This document shows positions 22,865 to 34,176 of a DNA stretch of 64,000 nt, one piece after another. How positions within the stretch are numbered: the first letter of the stretch is position 1; the number at the start of each line of letters is the position of its first letter. A model generated the notes under the pieces. That model searched no databases and was not told the origin of the DNA. It worked only from the letters and a program-made list of their open reading frames with translations. Source of the DNA: Triticum aestivum (lineage: Eukaryota > Streptophyta > Magnoliopsida > Poales > Poaceae); contig NC_057808.1 in assembly GCF_018294505.1 (NCBI RefSeq), positions 356,240,696 to 356,304,695 on the forward strand, read 5' to 3'. The position numbers were made by a program, and so were the translations under genes.

Positions 22865-24607
22865 TGTTGGGGATCGTAGCAGAATTTTAAAATTTCCTAC
22901 GCATCACCAAGATCCATCTATGGAGTATACTAGCAACGAGGGGAAAGGAGTGCATCTACATACCCTTGTAGATCGCGAGCGGAAGCGTTCAAGTGAACGG
23001 GGTTGATGGAGTCGTACTCGTCGTGATCCAAATCACCGATGACCGAGTGCCGAACGGACGGCACCTCCGCGTTCAACACACGTACGGAGCAGCGACGTGT
23101 CCTCCTTCTTGATCCAGCAAGGGGAAGGAGAGGTTGATGGAGATCCAGCAGCACGACGGCGTGGTGGTGGAAGTAGCGGGGATCTCGGCAGGGCTTCGCC
23201 AAGCTTCTGCGAGAGGGAGAGGTGTTGCAGGGGGAGAGGGAGGCGCCAGGGGCTGTGGTGTTGCTGCCCTCCCTCCCCCCACTATTTATAGGGGTCCTGG
23301 GGGGCGCCGGCCACCCTGGAGATCCCATCTGAGGGGGGCGCCGGCCACCCTAGAGATCCCATCTGAGGGGGGGCGACGGCCAAGGGGGTGGCTTGCCCCC
23401 CAAGGCAAGTGGGGCGCCCCCCACCCCTAGGGTTTCCAACCCTAGGCGCGGGGGAGGCCCAAGGGGGGCGCCCCAGCCCACTAAGGGCTGGTTCCCTTCC
23501 CACTTCAGCCCATGGGGCCCTCCGGGATAGGTGGCCCCACCCGGTGGACCCCCGGGACCCTTCCGGTGGTCCCGGTACAATACCGATAACCCCCGAAACT
23601 TTCCCGGTGGCCGAAACTGGACTTCCTATATATAATTCTTCACCTCCGAACCATTCCAGAACTCCTCATGACGTCCGAGATCTCATCCGGGACTCCGAAC
23701 AACTTTCGGGTTTCCGCATACTCATATCTCTACAACCCTAGCGTCACCGAACCTTAAGTGTGTAGACCCTACGGGTTCGGGAGACATGCAGACATGACCG
23801 AGACGCCTCTCCGGTCAATAACCAACAGCGGGATCTGGATACCCATGTTGGCTCCCACATGTTCCACGATGATCTCATCGGAGGAACCACGATGTCGAGG
23901 ATTCAATCAATCCCGTATTCAATTCCCTTTGTCAATCGGTATGTTACTTGCCCGAGATTCGATCGTCGGTATCCCAATACCTTGTTCAATCTCGTTACCG
24001 GCAAGTCTCTTTACTCGTACCATAATGCATGATCTCGTGGCTAACTCCATAGTCACATTGAGCTCATTATGATGATGCATTACCGAGTGGGCCCAGAAAT
24101 ACCTCTCCGTCATACGGAGTGACAAATCCCAGTCTCAATCCGTGTCAACCCAACAGACACTTTCAGAGATACCCGTAGTGTACCTTTATAGTCACCCAGT
24201 TACGTTGTGACGTTTGGTACACCCAAAGCACTCCTACGGCATCCGGGAGTTACACGATCTCATGGTCTAAGGAAAAGATACTTGACATTGGAAAAAGCTC
24301 TAGCAAACGAACTACACGATCTTTTGTGCTATGCTTAGGTTTGGGTCTTGTCCATCACATCATTCTCCTAATGATGTGATCCCGTTATCAATGACATCCA
24401 ATGTCCATAGTCAGGAAACCATGTCTATCTGTTGATCAACGAGCTAGTCAACTAGAGACTTACTAGGGACACGTTGTGGTCTATGTATTCACACATGTAT
24501 TACGATTTCCGGATAACACAATTATAGCATGAACAGTAGACAATTATCATGAACAAAGAAATATAATAATAACCATTTATTATTGCCTCTAGGGCATATT
24601 TCCAACA
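22865..24607 (-). repeat. Copia 1 5' LTR (E)
   Basis: 1743 bp, plus-strand ends TGTTGGGGATCG ... TTTCCAACA. It pairs with LTR B but carries an extra copy of a ~34-bp block (GGGCGCCGGCCACCCT... repeated at 23303-23370). A TATA-like CTATAAATAG (minus) is at 23282-23291. Confidence 0.9.
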
Positions 24608-24653
24608 CTAGCAGGCAGGACGCCCGAGGATCCCTTAGTCCAGGACTCCCTCA

Positions 24654-25851
24654 GCTGCTGCTGCTTCTTTTTCAGGTTTCTCGCAGTGGCGATTAGCCGG
24701 CGCTTGAAGCGCTCTTGCTCGAGGGGTTCCTCAGGCATGATGAAGTCTTCGTCGCCGAGGCTCACCTCCTCTTCGGAGATCGGTAGGTAGTTACTATCCT
24801 CCGAGTCCTCGTTCCCGACTGGATCGTCGGGGTTAACTTGCCCATCCTCCCAATCATCCTGTTCGGATGTTGGCTCGACAGGGGCTTCGAGGTCTTCGGC
24901 ATTCTCCGGAGTGTTATTGTCTCCGGTACCGGTATTGCTGTCTTTTTCGCGACGCGATTTTGAGCGGCGCCGCTGACGTCGACGCTTCGGAGGTGCTTCA
25001 TCAGGCTTGTCCTCAATCGGATCCTTCTTGCCATCATCATCCTCTTTGGGTGTGTCTACCATGTACACGTCATATGTGGAGCTGGCCGTCCAACGTCCGG
25101 TAAACGAAGGGATTTGGCCTTGTTCGTCCCCGACATCGTCGTCCATGCCGTCGATGTCTTCGGAGGCGTAGTCCAGCATGTCGGTTAAATCTTCGACAGT
25201 GGCTATGAAGTGGGTGGTGGGTGGGGCGTAAAATTCCCCACCCTCAACCCCTAGTTCGGGCTGGGCATAATTCGGAAGCGATTCCTCTGTAATAGCGAGG
25301 GATCGCATTAAGTCCAGAGCCTCGTTTAGGAGCGAGGTTTGGACAGAGAAGTGAGGGTCCGCAGGACAGACCGGGGTGAAAGCCTCCTGGCCGTGCCCGT
25401 TTGATGCGGACCTCGAAAGTATGGATTTGAAGTCCGAGGGAGAGTCCGGCACTCTGGTGACACGGGGAGCCCGGTTCGTCTTCGGGTTTTCCGATGACGC
25501 AGTCCCCTTCGAATCTCCGGTAGCAAGTTCCATAACTGAAGACAGTCCGGCGGGCTCTGAACTCCTGTCTTCGGACCTGATAGTGTGCTCTGGATCTAAG
25601 GCCAGAGCGGCGGTCGGGGCCGCGAACCCTTCAAAGATCAAGTCTCCTCGGATATCAGCGACATAGTTCAGATTTTCGAAGCTAATCTGATGATTCGGGG
25701 CGTAGCTGTCGATCTGCTCAAGGTGGCCAGTCAAGTTGGCACGCAGTGCGAAGCCGCCGAATATGAAAATTTGGCCGGGGAGGAAAGTCTCCCTCGAGAC
25801 GGCATCGTTGTGGATGATCGAACGAGCCATCGATCCTTCTGTCAACAGCAC
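24654..25851 (-). pseudogene. Gypsy 2 gag-region ORF, truncated by Gypsy 1
   Basis: Open frame of about 399 codons starting only 27 bp inside the 5' LTR (MLLTEGSMARSIIH). It is acidic overall, with blocks rich in D and E and one basic, nuclear-localisation-like patch (PKRRRQRRRSKSRREK) near residue 290. The end (LKKKQQQLRES) is cut by the Gypsy 1 insertion; beyond it the frame only reads LTR sequence. No protease, zinc knuckle or RT is present. Its position directly after the LTR indicates the gag or pre-gag ORF of a Tat-like element. The function beyond that is not recognisable. I see no internal stop, so decay before interruption was limited. Confidence 0.65.
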
Positions 25852-25877
25852 AGAGGAACTCTCAATGAAAGCACCAA

Positions 25878-26349
25878 TGTCGGTGTCAAAACCGGCCGAT
25901 CTCGGGTAGGGGGTCCCGAACTGTGCGTCTGAAGATCAAAGCTAACAGGAGGCAGGGGACACGATGTTTACCCAGGTTCGGGCCCTCTCGATGGAGGTAA
26001 TACCCTACTTCCTACTTGATTGACTTTGATGAGTATAGGGGTTACAAGAGTGGATCTACCTCGAGATCGTAATGGCTAAACCCTAGATGTCTAGCCTGTA
26101 TGATTCTCCTTGCCTCTACGGACTAAACCCTCAGATTTATATAGACACCGGAGGGGCCTAGGGTTGTACAGAGTCGGTTTACAGAGAAAGGAATCTTCAT
26201 ATCCGAACGCCAAGCTTGCCATCCACGCAAAGGAGAGTCCCATCCGGACACGGGGTAAAGCCTTCTATCTTGTATCTTCACGGCCCACCAGTCCAGGCCA
26301 CGTCACATAGCCCGGACGCCCGAGGACCCCCTAAACCAGGACTCCCTCA
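25878..26349 (-). repeat. Gypsy 2 5' LTR (F)
   Basis: 472 bp, plus-strand start TGTCGGTGTCAAAACC, end CCAGGACTCCCTCA. It contains the TACCCAGGTTCGGGCCCT block also seen in the Gypsy 1 LTR at about 6615-6632. It lies two bases inside the Sabrina-like PBS region. Confidence 0.82.
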
Positions 26350-26362
26350 CGCTTCACTCCCT

Positions 26363-26375
26363 GGCAACGGCGCCA
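26363..26375 (-). other. Primer binding site of Sabrina-like element (tRNA-Asp type)
   Basis: Minus-strand TGGCGCCGTTGCC, complementary to the 3' end of tRNA-Asp and typical of Athila-lineage Gypsy elements. It lies just inside the LTR starting at 26387. Gypsy 2 is inserted immediately beyond it. Confidence 0.8.
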
Positions 26376-27240
26376 TAAAAGAGACTTGATGACCCACAAG
26401 TATATGGGATCAATTGTAGCATTTTCGATAAGTAAGAGTGTCGAACCCAACGAGGAGCAGAAGGAAATGACAAGTGGTTTTCAGCAAGGTAATGTCTGCA
26501 AGTGCTGAAACTGTAAGTAGCAGAGTAGTTTGATAGCAAGGTAATTTGCAACGAGCAAGTAACGGTAACGGTAACAAAAGTGCAGCAAGGTAGCCCAATC
26601 ATTTTGAGGCAAAGGACAGGCCAAAACGGTCTCTTATAATAAGCAAAGCGTTCTTGAGGGTACACGGGAATTTCATCTAGTCACTTTCATCATATTGGTT
26701 TGATTTGTGTTCGTTACTCTAATAATTTGATATGTGGGTGGACCGGTGGTTAGGTGTTGTTCTTACTTGAACAAGCCTCCTACTTATGATTAACCCCCTC
26801 GCAAGCATCCGCAACTACGAGAAAAGTATTAAGAATAAATTCTAACCATAGCATTAAACTTTTGGATCCAATCGGTCCCTTACGGAATAGCGCATAAACT
26901 AGGGTTTAAGTTCTGTCACTCTCGCAACCCATCATATAATTACTACTCCACAATGCATTCCCTTAGGCCCAAATATGTTGAAGTGTCATGTAGTCGACGT
27001 ACACATGACACCTCTAAGGGAATCACAACATACATACTATCAAAATATCGAACACATATCAAGTTCGCATGATTACTTGCAACAAGATTTCTCCCGTGAC
27101 CTCAAGAACAAAAGTAACTACTCACAAATGATAATCATGCTCAAGATCACAGGGGTATTAAATAGCATATTGGATCTGAACATATAATCTTCCATCAAAT
27201 AAACCATATAGTAATCAACTACAAGATGTAATCAACACTA

Positions 27241-27245
27241 CTAGT
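27241..27245. repeat. Target site duplication of Copia 3 (left)
   Basis: CTAGT, repeated exactly at 35930-35934. Confidence 0.92.
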
Positions 27246-28993
27246 TGTTGGGGAACGTAGCAATAATTCAAAATTTTCCTACGTGTCACCAAGATCAATC
27301 TAGGACATGCTAGCAATGAGAGAGAGGGAGTGCATCTTCATACCCTTGAAGATCGCTAAGCGGAAGCGTTACAAGAACGCGGTTGATGGAGTCGTACTCG
27401 CGGAGATTCAAATCGCGGAAGATCCAATCTAGCGCCGAACGGACGGCGCCTCCGCGTTCAACACACGTACAGCCCGGGGACGTCTCCTCCTTCTTGATCC
27501 AGAAAGGGGAGAGGAGAAGTTGAGGGAGAACTCTAGCAGCACGACGGCGTGGTGGCAATGGAGCTCGTGGTTCTCCGGCAGGGCTTCGCCAAGCCCTACG
27601 GAGGAGGAGGAGATGTATGAGGAGGAAGGGGCTGCGCCAAGGGAAGGGTGTGGCTGCCCTCCCACCCCCTCACTATATATAGGGGAAGGGGAGAGGGGGC
27701 CGGCCCCTCTAGATGGATCTAGAGGGGGAGGCGGCGGCCAGGGGAAACCCTAGATGGGTTTGGGCGCCCCCACCCCCTAGGAAACTTGCCCCCCAAGCCG
27801 GGAGGGGCGGCTGCCCTAGGGGTGGCGCCCCCACCTCCCCTGGTTACGTGAGAGGGGTTGGGAGGGGCGCACAGCCCCTTAGTGGGCTGGTTTGCCCCTT
27901 CCCCTTGGACCATAAGGCCCCCAACGCTTGTCGGGGCCTCCGAAACCCCTTTCGGACATGCTGGCCATAGCCTGGTACCCCCGGAACAATTCCAAACTCC
28001 AATACCCTTTGTCCAATATACCGATCTTCACCTCCGGACCATTCCGGAGCTCCTCGTCATGTCCGGGATCTCATCCGGGACTCCAAACAACCTTCGGTAA
28101 CCACATACTATTTCCCATAACAACTCTAGCGTCACCGAACCTTAAGTGTGTAGACCCTACGGGTTCGGGAACCATGCAGACATGACCGAGACGTTCTCCG
28201 GCCAATAACCAACAGCAGGATCTGGATACCCATGTTGGCTCCCACATGTTCCACGATGATCACATCGGATGAACCATGATGTCGGGGATTCAATCAATCC
28301 CGTATACAATTCCCTTTGTCTATCGGTATGTTACTTGCTCGAGATTCGATCGTCGGTATCCCAATACCTCGTTCAATCTCGTTACCGGCAAGTCTCTTTA
28401 CTCGTTCCGTAACGCATGATCCCGTGGCTAACTCATTAGTCACATTGAGCTCATTATGATGATGCGTTACCGAGTGGGCCCGGAGATACCTCTCCGTCAT
28501 ACGGAGTGACAAATCCTAGTCTCGATTCGTGCCAACCCAACAGACACTTTCGGAGATACCTGTAGTGCACCTTTATAGCCACCCAGTTATGTTGTGACAT
28601 TTGGTACACCCAAATCATTCCTATGGTATCCGGGAGTTGCACAATCTCATGGTCTAAGGAAACGATACTTGACATTAGAAAAGCTCTTAGCAAACGAACT
28701 ACACGATCTTGTGCTATGCTTAGGATTGGGTCTTGTCCATCACATCATTCTCCTAATGATGTGATCCCGTTATCAATGACATCCAATGTCCATGGTCAGG
28801 AAACCATAACCATCTATTGATCAATGAGCTAGTCAACTAGAGGCTTACTAGGGACATGTTGTGGTCTATGTATTCACACATGTATTACGGTTTCCAGTTA
28901 ATACAATTATAGCATGAACAATAGACAATTATCATGAACAAGGAAATACAATAATAACCATTTTATTATTGCCTCTAGGGCATATTTCCAACA
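27246..28993 (-). repeat. Copia 3 3' LTR (G)
   Basis: 1748 bp, TGTTGGGGAACG ... TTTCCAACA. It is a subtype distinct from LTRs B-E in the first half. A TATA-like CTATATATAG lies at 27673-27682. Confidence 0.9.
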
Positions 28994-29006
28994 GTCTCCC
29001 ACTTGC
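28994..29006 (-). other. Copia 3 polypurine tract
   Basis: Minus-strand GCAAGTGGGAGAC, identical to those of Copia 1 and 2. Confidence 0.75.
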
Positions 29007-32000
29007 ACTAGAGTCAATAATCTAGTTCACATCACCATGTGATTAACACGCAAAGTTCACATCGCCATGTGACTAATACCCAAGAGTTTACTAGAGTCAA
29101 TAATCTAGTTCACATCACCATGTGATTAACACTCAGTGAGTTCTAGGGTTTGATCATGCTATGCTTACGAGAGAGGTTTTAGTCAACGGGTCTGCAACAT
29201 TCAGGTCTGTGTGTGCTTTACAAATCTCTATGTCATCTTGTAGATGCAGCTACCACGCGCTACTTGGAGCTATTCCAAATAACTGATCTACTATACGAAT
29301 CCGGTTTACTACTCAGAGTCATCCGGATTAGTGTCAAAGTTTGCATCGAAGTAACCCTTTATGACGAACTCCTTTTCCACCTCCATAATCGAGAAAATTC
29401 CTTAGTCCACTAGATACTAAGGATAAGTTCGACCGTTGTCATGTGATCCATTCCTAGATCACTATTGTACCCCTTGACTAACTGATGGCAAGGCACACTT
29501 CAGGTGCGGTACACAGCATAGCATACTGTAGAGCCTACATCTAAAGCATAGGGGACGACCTTCGTCCTTTCTCTCTCTTCTGCCGTGGTCAGGTCTTGAG
29601 TCTTACTCAATACTCACACCTTGTAACACAGCCAAGAACTCCTTCTTTGCTGATCTATTTTGAACTCCTTCAAAATCTTGTCACGGTATGTATTCATTTG
29701 AAAGTACTATTAAGCGTTTTTGATCTATCCTTATAGATCTTGATGCTCAATGTTCAAGTAGCTTAATCCAGGTTTTCCATTGAAAAACACTTTTCAAATA
29801 ACCCTGTATGCTTTCCAGAAATTCTACATCATTTCTGATCAACAATATGTTAACAACATATACTCATCAAAAATTCTATAGTGCTCCCACTCACTTCTTT
29901 GGAAATACAAGTTTCTCATAAACTTTGTATAACCCAAAATCTTTGATCATCTCATCAAAGCGTACATTCCAACTCCGAGATGCTTACTCCAGTCCTTAGA
30001 AGGATTGCTGGAGCTTTGCATACTTGTTAGCATCTTTCAGGATTGACAAAACCTTCTGGTTGTATCACATACAACCTTTCCTCAAGAAAATCGTCGAGGA
30101 AACAATGTTTTGACATCCTATCTGCAAGATTTCATAAATAATGCAGTAACTGCTAATATAATTCCAACAGACTCTTAGCATCGCTACGAGTGAGAAAATC
30201 TCATCGTAGTCAACTCCTTGAACTTGTCGGAAAACATCTTAATGACAAGTCGAGCTTTCTTAATGGTGACACTTACCATCATAGTCCGTCTTCCTTTTAA
30301 AATCCATCTGCACCCAACAGCCTTACGACCATCAAGTAGTTCTTCCAAAGTCTATACTTTGTTTTTATACATGGATCCTCTCTCGGATTTTATGGCCTCG
30401 AGCCATTCGTCGGAATCTGGGCCCACCATCGCTTCTCCATAGCTCGTAGGTTCATTGTTGTCTAGCAACATGACTTCCAAGACAGGATTACGTACCACTC
30501 TGAAGTAGTACGCATCCTTGTCGTCCTACGAGGTTTGGTAGTGACTTGATCCGAAGTTTCATGACCACTATCATAAGCTTCCACTTCAATTGGTGTAGGT
30601 GCCACAGGAACAACTTCTTGTGCCCTGCTACACACTAGTTGAAGTGACAGTTCAATAACCTCATCAAGTCTCCACCATCCTCCCACTCAATTCTTTCGAG
30701 AGAAACTTTTCCTCGAGAAAGGACCCGTTTCTAGAAACAATCGCTTTTGCTTCCAGATCTGAAATAGGAGGTATACCCAACTGTTTTGGGTATTCTATGA
30801 AGATGCATTTATCCGCTTTGGGTTCGAGCTTATCAGCCTGAAACTTTTTCACATAAGCGTTGCAGCCCCAAACTTTTAAGAAATGACAGCTTAGGTTTCT
30901 CTAAACCATAGTTCATACGGTGTCGTCTCAACGGAATTGCGTGGTGCCCTATTTAAAGTGAATGCGGTTGTCTCTAATGCCTAGACCATAAACGATAGTG
31001 GTAATTCGATAAGAGACATCATGGTATGCACCATATCCAATAGGGTGCAGTTATGATGTTCGGACACACCATCACACTATGGTGTTCCAGGCGGTATTAG
31101 TTGTGAAACAATTTCCACAATGTCTTAATTGTGTGCCAAACTCGTAACTCAGATATTCATCTCTATGATCATATCACAGACATTTTATCCTCTTGTCACG
31201 ACGATCTTCAACTTCACTCTGAAATTACCTGAACCTTTCAATAATTCAGACTTGTGTTTCATCAAGTAAATATACTCAGCATCTACTCAAATCATCTGTG
31301 AAGTAAGAACATAATGATATCCACTGCGTGCCTCAGCACTCATTGGACTGCACACATCAAAATGTATTACTTCCAACAAGTCGCTTTCTTGTTCCATATT
31401 ACTGAAAACGAGGCCTTTCAGTCATCTTGCCCATGTGGTATGATTTGCATGTCTCAAGTGATTCAAAATCAAGTGAGTCCAAACGATCCATCTGTATGTA
31501 GTTTCTTCATGCATATATACCAATAGACATGGTTCGGATGTCCCAATCTTTTCAAAAACGAGTGAGTCCAAAGATCCATCAACATGGAGCTTCTTCGTGC
31601 GTTTTATACCAATATGACTCAAATGGCAGTGCCACAAGTATGTGGTACTATCATTACTATTTTATATCTTTTGGCATGAACATGTGTATCACTACGATCG
31701 AGATTCAATAAACCATTCATTTTAGGTGCAAGACCATTGAAGGTATTATTCAAATAGACAAAGTAACCATTATTCTCCTTAAATGAATAACCGTATTGTG
31801 ATAAACATAATCCAATCATGTTTATGCTCAACGCAAACACCAAATAACAATTATTTAGGTTTAACACCAATCTCGATGGTAGAGGGAGCATGCGATGCTT
31901 GATCACATCAACCTTGGAAACACTTCCAACACATATCGTCATCTCACCTTTAGCTAGTCTCCGTTTATTCCGTAGCCTTTTATTTCGAGTTACCAACACT

Positions 32001-32060
32001 TAGCAACCGAACCGGTATCTAATACCCTGGTGCTACTAGGAGTACTAGTAAAGTACACAT
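29007..32060 (-). pseudogene. Copia 3 pol remnant
   Basis: Heavily decayed Copia polyprotein, readable only in short minus-strand pieces. Pieces seen are: a protease-proximal region (31999-31619, NNCYLVFALSINM); a pre-integrase piece (31637-31422, WHCHLSHIGIKRTKKLHVDG); and an integrase C-terminal linker (30852-30664, LEPKADKCIFIEYPKQ and NGSFLEEKFLSKELSG). Then follow the linker to RT (30686-30462) and RT sequences near 30200-29750 visible at the DNA level. The order is the same as in Copia 2. Around 29100-29420 the RNase H region is largely deleted, and a short block mentioning AGTTCACATC..CATGTGA is repeated about three times (29027-29130). No functional protein is possible. Confidence 0.75.
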
Positions 32061-32900
32061 TAATATAATGTATATCCAATATACTTCTGTCGACCTTGCC
32101 TGCCTTCTCATCTACCAAGTATCTAGGGTAGTTCTACTTCAGTGACCATTCCCCTCATTACAGAAGCACTTAGTCTCGGGTTTGGGTTCAACCTTGGGTT
32201 TCTTCACTAGAGCAGCAACTGATTTGCCGTTTCATGAAGTATCCCTTCTTTCCCTTGCCCTTCTTGAAACTAGTGGTGTTACTAACCGTCAACAATTGAT
32301 GCTCCTACTTGATTTCTATTTTCGCGGTGTCAAACATCGCGAATTGCTCAAGGATCATCACGTCTATCCCTGATATGTTATAGTTCATCACGAAGCTCTA
32401 ATAGCTTGGTGGCAGTGACTATGGAGAACCATCACTATCTCATTAGGAAGATTAACTCCCACTCGATTCAAGCGATTGTAGTACTCAGACAATCTGAGCA
32501 CATGCTCAACAATTGAGCTTTTCTCCCTTAGTTTGCAGGCTTAAGAAACTTGTCAGAGGTCTCATACCTCTTGACGTGGGCACTAGTCTGAAATCCCAAT
32601 TTCAGTCTTTGGAACATCTCATATGTTCTGCGATGTTTCAAAAACGTCTTTGGCGCCTCAATTCTAAACCGTTAGCATTACGCACTGAACTATCACATAG
32701 TCATCAAAACGTGTATGTCAGATGTTCGCAACATCCACAGACGACGCTCGAGGTTCACACACCGAGCGGTGCATTAAGGACATAAGCCTTCTGCGCAGCA
32801 ATGAGGATAATCCTCAGTTTACGGACCCAGTACGCATAATTTCTACTATCAACTTTCAACTAAAATTTCTCTAGGAACATATCTTAAACAGTAGAACCAA
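32061..32900 (-). pseudogene. Copia 3 gag remnant
   Basis: The DNA aligns with gag of Copia 1/2 on the minus strand. The zinc-knuckle area lies near 32120-32170, the basic linker near 32200-32290, and the coat-like middle near 32400-32700. Numerous one- and two-base indels break every frame; none exceeds about 60 codons on the minus strand. In an intact element gag packages the RNA. Here its absence means any past mobility needed gag supplied by another element. Boundaries are approximate. Confidence 0.65.
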
Positions 32901-34162
32901 AACGTAAGCTATGACATAATTTGCAAAGACCTTTTGACTATGTTCATGATAATTAAGTTCATCTAATCATTTAATGAACTCCCACTTAGATAGACATCCC
33001 TCTAGTCATCTAAGTGATACATGATCCGAATCGACTAGACCGTGTCCGACTATCACGTGAGACGGACTAGTCATCAACGGTGAACATCTCCATGTTGATC
33101 GCATCTACTATACGACTCATGTTCGACCTTTCGGTCTCTCGTGTTCCGAGGCCATGTATGTACATGCTAGGCTCGTCAAGTCAACCTAAGTGTTTTGCAT
33201 GTGTAAATCTGGCTTACACCCGTTGTATGCGAACGTTAGAATCTATCACACCCGATCATCACGTGGTGCTTCGAAACAACGAACTTTCGCAACGGTGCAC
33301 AGTTAGGGGGAACACATCTCTTGAAATTTTAGCGAGGGGTCATCTTATTTATGCTACCGTCGTGCTAAGCAAATAAGATGTAAACATGACAAACATCACA
33401 TGCAAATCATAAAGTGACATGATATGGCCAGTATCATCTTGCGCCTTTTGATCTCCATCTTCGAGGCGCGGCATGATCACCTTCGTCACCGGCATGACAC
33501 CATGATCTCCATCATCGTGTCTTCATGAAGTTGTCTCGCCAACTATTACTTCTACTACTATGGCTAATGGTTAGCAATAAAGTAAAGTAATTACATGGCG
33601 CTTTCAATGACACGCAGGTCATACAATAAATTAAGACAACTCCTATGGCTCCTGCCGGTTGTCATACTCATCAATATGCAAGTCGTGATTCCTATTACAA
33701 GAACATGATCAATCTCATACATCACATATATATAATTCATCACATCATTTTGGCCATATCACATCACATAGCATACCCTGCAAAAACAAGTTAAACGTCC
33801 TCTAATTGTTGTTGCATGTTTTACGTGGCTGCTATGGGTTTCTAGCAAGAACGTTTCTTACCTACGCAAAAGCCACAACGGTGATATGCCAATTGCTATT
33901 TAACCTTCATAAGGACCCTCTTCATCGAATCCGATCCGACTAAAGTGGCAGAGACAGACACCCGCTAGCCACCTTATGCATCAAGTGCATGTCAGTCGGT
34001 GGAACCTGTCTCACGTAAGTGTACGTGTAAGGTCGGCCCGGGCCGCTTCATCCCACAATGCCGCCGAATCAAGATAAGACTAGTAACAGTAAGCAAATTG
34101 AACAAATCATCGCCCACAACTACTTTGTGTTCTACTCGTGCATAGAATCTACACATAACCTA
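32901..34162 (-). other. Copia 3 untranslated leader
   Basis: Noncoding leader similar to those of Copia 1/2, but it has a single copy of the GTGTTCCGAGGCCATGT block (about 33140), not two. Confidence 0.7.
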
Positions 34163-34175
34163 GCTCATGATGCCA
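34163..34175 (-). other. Copia 3 primer binding site, altered
   Basis: Minus-strand TGGCATCATGAGC, with the same extra base as Copia 2. Confidence 0.65.
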
Positions 34176-34176
34176 C

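Larger units (their letters stand above)
6963..24607 (-). mobile_element. Copia 1: Angela-type element, split by Copia 2
   Basis: Complete element of the Angela/BARE/WIS group, minus strand: 5' LTR E (22865-24607), PBS, leader, gag, pol, polypurine tract, 3' LTR B (6963-8672). Copia 2 (9598-18455) sits in its reverse transcriptase. Flanks are CTAAC (6958-6962) and CTAGC (24608-24612), a 5-bp target duplication with one mismatch. LTR pair B/E differs at about five positions in the first ~400 bp by eye, so insertion is recent. Stops and frameshifts in gag and pol make this copy defective. Confidence 0.88.
1410..24653 (-). mobile_element. Gypsy 1: Tat-like LTR retrotransposon, interrupted by Copia 1
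   Basis: Minus-strand Ty3/Gypsy element. In element order it has a 5' LTR (24653-24608 joined to 6962-6525), a gag remnant, reverse transcriptase, two RNase H domains, integrase and a long 3' noncoding region. The 3' LTR is not in the window because Copia LTR A cuts in at 1409. Two RNase H modules, the second of the YFDGS (archaeal-like, RVT_3) type, mark the Tat/Ogre lineage. The LTR, ending in GGTCCTGGA/GACTCCCTCA-type sequence, resembles the Triticeae Fatima group, but I name that only tentatively. Several stops and frameshifts make it dead. Confidence 0.8.
6525..24653 (-). repeat. Gypsy 1 5' LTR, split by Copia 1
   Basis: Left part 6525-6962 begins TGTCGGTGTCAAAACC; right part 24608-24653 ends CCAGGACTCCCTCA. 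Removing Copia 1 and one copy of the target duplication gives about 479 bp, matching the 472-bp LTR of Gypsy 2 (25878-26349), which has the same ends. The internal side carries CTCTCAATGAAAGCACCAA in both elements. Confidence 0.8.
24654..26349 (-). mobile_element. Gypsy 2: 5' end of a Tat-like element
   Basis: 5' LTR F plus the first 1.2 kb of the interior, minus strand. The interior ends at 24653/24654, exactly where the outer end of the Gypsy 1 LTR begins, so Gypsy 1 is inserted in its gag region. The rest lies beyond the left edge of the window. It shares LTR ends and the internal junction with Gypsy 1, so they are the same family, but the gag-region sequence is clearly diverged. Confidence 0.78.
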
